This document shows positions 63,074-64,000 of a stretch of DNA of 64,000 nt, piece after piece. How positions within the stretch are numbered: position 1 is the stretch's first letter; every line of letters begins with the position of its first letter. The stretch lies in contig JADFIR010000003.1 of NCBI GenBank assembly GCA_022566535.1, positions 1 to 64,000 on the forward strand, read 5' to 3'. The stretch is from Planctomycetota bacterium (GTDB lineage: Bacteria; Planctomycetota; Phycisphaerae; Phycisphaerales; SM1A02). The notes beneath the pieces are model-generated. The model saw nothing but the letters and a program-made list of their open reading frames with translations, was not told the origin of the DNA and made no database searches. The position numbers and the translations under genes were made by a program.

Positions 63074-63613
63074 ATGGAAGACCGCATAAGGACACTGGAA
63101 CGACGGCAGTGGATCGGCATGGCGGCGTTCGCGCTGCTGTTCGTCGCGGCGTTACTCGGCATGTCGGATGACAAGGTGCGCGACCAGGCCAGGGTAAAAC
63201 ATTTGCAGGTCGTCGATGACCACGGCCGGGCCGTCGTGGAGATAACGGCAGGCGAGCTGGGCGGACAGATCGTGCTGCGCTCGGCGGGCGGTGAAGACAT
63301 CGTGCGCATTGAGGCGGATGCGAAGGGAGGCGCCGTTTTGACATTTCAAAACGACGGGCGACGGGCGACCGCGCTGCGCACGTACCAAATGAATGCGACA
63401 AAGAGGGTCGGCGGCTTGAACATCTTCGACTGGAGGGGTAGGGCGACCGTATCGCTGGGCACGGGCTTCCACGGCACCGGACCAGTGTCGATGGGTGCCG
63501 GCTGCGCGGGCGGGGTTCTGGTCCTGGCGCATGACGACAGCGATGACAGCGAGATGATGCGTGTGGATTTGTGCCTGCTGAAGGAGTTGTCCGAGCTTCT
63601 CGGTCGGAAATGA
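63074..63613 (+). CDS. Single-span membrane protein with beta-repeat exterior
   Basis: The ATG at 63074 follows AAGGAG closely. 179 residues. Short cytoplasmic N-terminus MEDRIRTLERRQ, one membrane helix (WIGMAAFALLFVAALLG), then a regular beta pattern: KHLQVVDDHGRAVVEITAGE, GQIVLRSAGGEDIVRIEADA, KGGAVLTFQNDGRRATALR, GGLNIFDWRGRATVSLGTG. These look like short strand-turn repeats with G-D or G-R turns, as in small extracellular domains of unknown role. It is flanked on both sides by copies of repeat family 2, an arrangement suggestive of mobilisation with the repeat. Confidence 0.72.
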   Translation: MEDRIRTLERRQWIGMAAFALLFVAALLGMSDDKVRDQARVKHLQVVDDHGRAVVEITAGELGGQIVLRSAGGEDIVRIEADAKGGAVLTFQNDGRRATALRTYQMNATKRVGGLNIFDWRGRATVSLGTGFHGTGPVSMGAGCAGGVLVLAHDDSDDSEMMRVDLCLLKELSELLGRK

Positions 63614-63652
63614 AATCGACGAAGAGGAAGCGGATATGCGCCGCGAGGGGCA

Positions 63653-63770
63653 AGAAACGGGATGGGAGTCTGTTTCGGGGCCGGCCCGTCACCGTCGATT
63701 CCGCTCAGTTGCAAGCGACTGCAACTTGGGTTTGCGGCGCGCGCGCGTTACACTCGTGCTGGGAAAGCTC
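63653..63770. repeat. Dispersed repeat family 2, copy B
   Basis: agaaacgggatgggagtctg through gcgttacactcgtgctggga; the longest match to copy A (57033-57115). Confidence 0.8.
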
Positions 63771-63842
63771 GGCGGTGGAGCCAGGCGTTGGTCAAATGGG
63801 AACTGTCGGCGTACGCCACAACGCCGTTGGTAGGAGTTGATG

Positions 63843-64000
63843 ATGCAACCCTCCTTACGAGATACGGGCAGTACCACCCCGATTCTCCCAGACACGACGA
63901 GCAGAGCCGAGGTCCTTAAAGGCATGACCTGCTTGGACACATCGGGCAACCGGCGCATTCCGATTCTTATGGAGATGGTGGCGGCGCTAAGTCGGGCGAC
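63843..64000 (+). CDS. Partial gene at the window end
   Basis: AGGAG lies 6 bases before the ATG at 63843. 52 codons are readable and the frame is still open at the last base. The segment EVLKGMTCLDTSGNRRIPIL then MEMVAALSRA resembles the opening of GAF/PAS-linked or SpoIIE-type phosphatase regulators (inference from a short stretch). Not enough sequence to name it. Confidence 0.45.
   Translation, partial: MQPSLRDTGSTTPILPDTTSRAEVLKGMTCLDTSGNRRIPILMEMVAALSRA

Overview
High-GC bacterial chromosome segment that looks like a planctomycete, most likely of the Phycisphaerae branch (inference). The main reason is five secreted proteins carrying the short EF-hand, dockerin-like repeat D-x-D-G-x-V-G-I-L-D-L-L-x-L-L-A-x-W-G, typical of that group; a hopanoid gene (hpnH), dapL, dockerin-linked FG-GAP and LamG proteins and a sigma-54 activator fit. 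No plasmid or phage backbone is visible. Most of the window is housekeeping DNA with short accessory islands.

Layout. 1-1,010: remnants (end of a Pth-like gene, an IS110 transposase fragment joined to a TPR fragment). 1,075-4,074: DsbD-like thiol reductase (minus strand) and FliM. 4,685-11,304: translation and nucleic-acid block nusA-infB-rbfA, an HhH-GPD glycosylase-like gene, yebC and acylphosphatase. 11,700-20,462: secreted dockerin-like proteins, interrupted at 16,766-19,628 by a MITE-like element and three lower-GC genes of unknown function. 20,728-29,424: lipoprotein, icd (with a decayed duplicate of its 3' end), zinc-ribbon membrane protein, orphan DnaB N-domain, dockerin/prodomain protein, tyrosine recombinase, two envelope lipoproteins, HicB-like protein. 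29,829-35,318: tRNA-Lys, SNF2 helicase plus SWIM protein, small protein, STAS protein. 35,304-41,024 (minus): rplS, trmD, rpsP, a site-2 protease, HtrA, a broken BrnT-type toxin with its antitoxin, and hpnH. 41,263-49,433: ECF sigma/anti-sigma pair, rpmI-rplT, dapL, threonine dehydratase-like enzyme, prfB with its programmed frameshift, flavin reductase, aminotransferase. 49,480-50,246: a REP-associated tyrosine transposase flanked by REP palindromes. 50,267-54,655: serA, rpsO, pnp. 54,678-64,000: repeat-rich accessory end with a Septu-like ATPase/HNH pair, a sigma-54-controlled cassette (activator, two enhancer-like palindromes, -24/-12 promoter, acyltransferase-aminotransferase fusion, small membrane protein, frameshifted radical SAM gene), a single-span membrane protein and a gene cut by the window end.

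The most interesting candidates for undescribed biology are the sigma-54 cassette at 57,146-62,558 and the three-gene island at 16,892-19,628. Three families of small palindromic repeats shape this genome: they flank a transposase, contribute coding sequence or stop codons to genes, and surround the defence-like pair. No CRISPR array was seen. All functional calls come from reading motifs; no database search was run.
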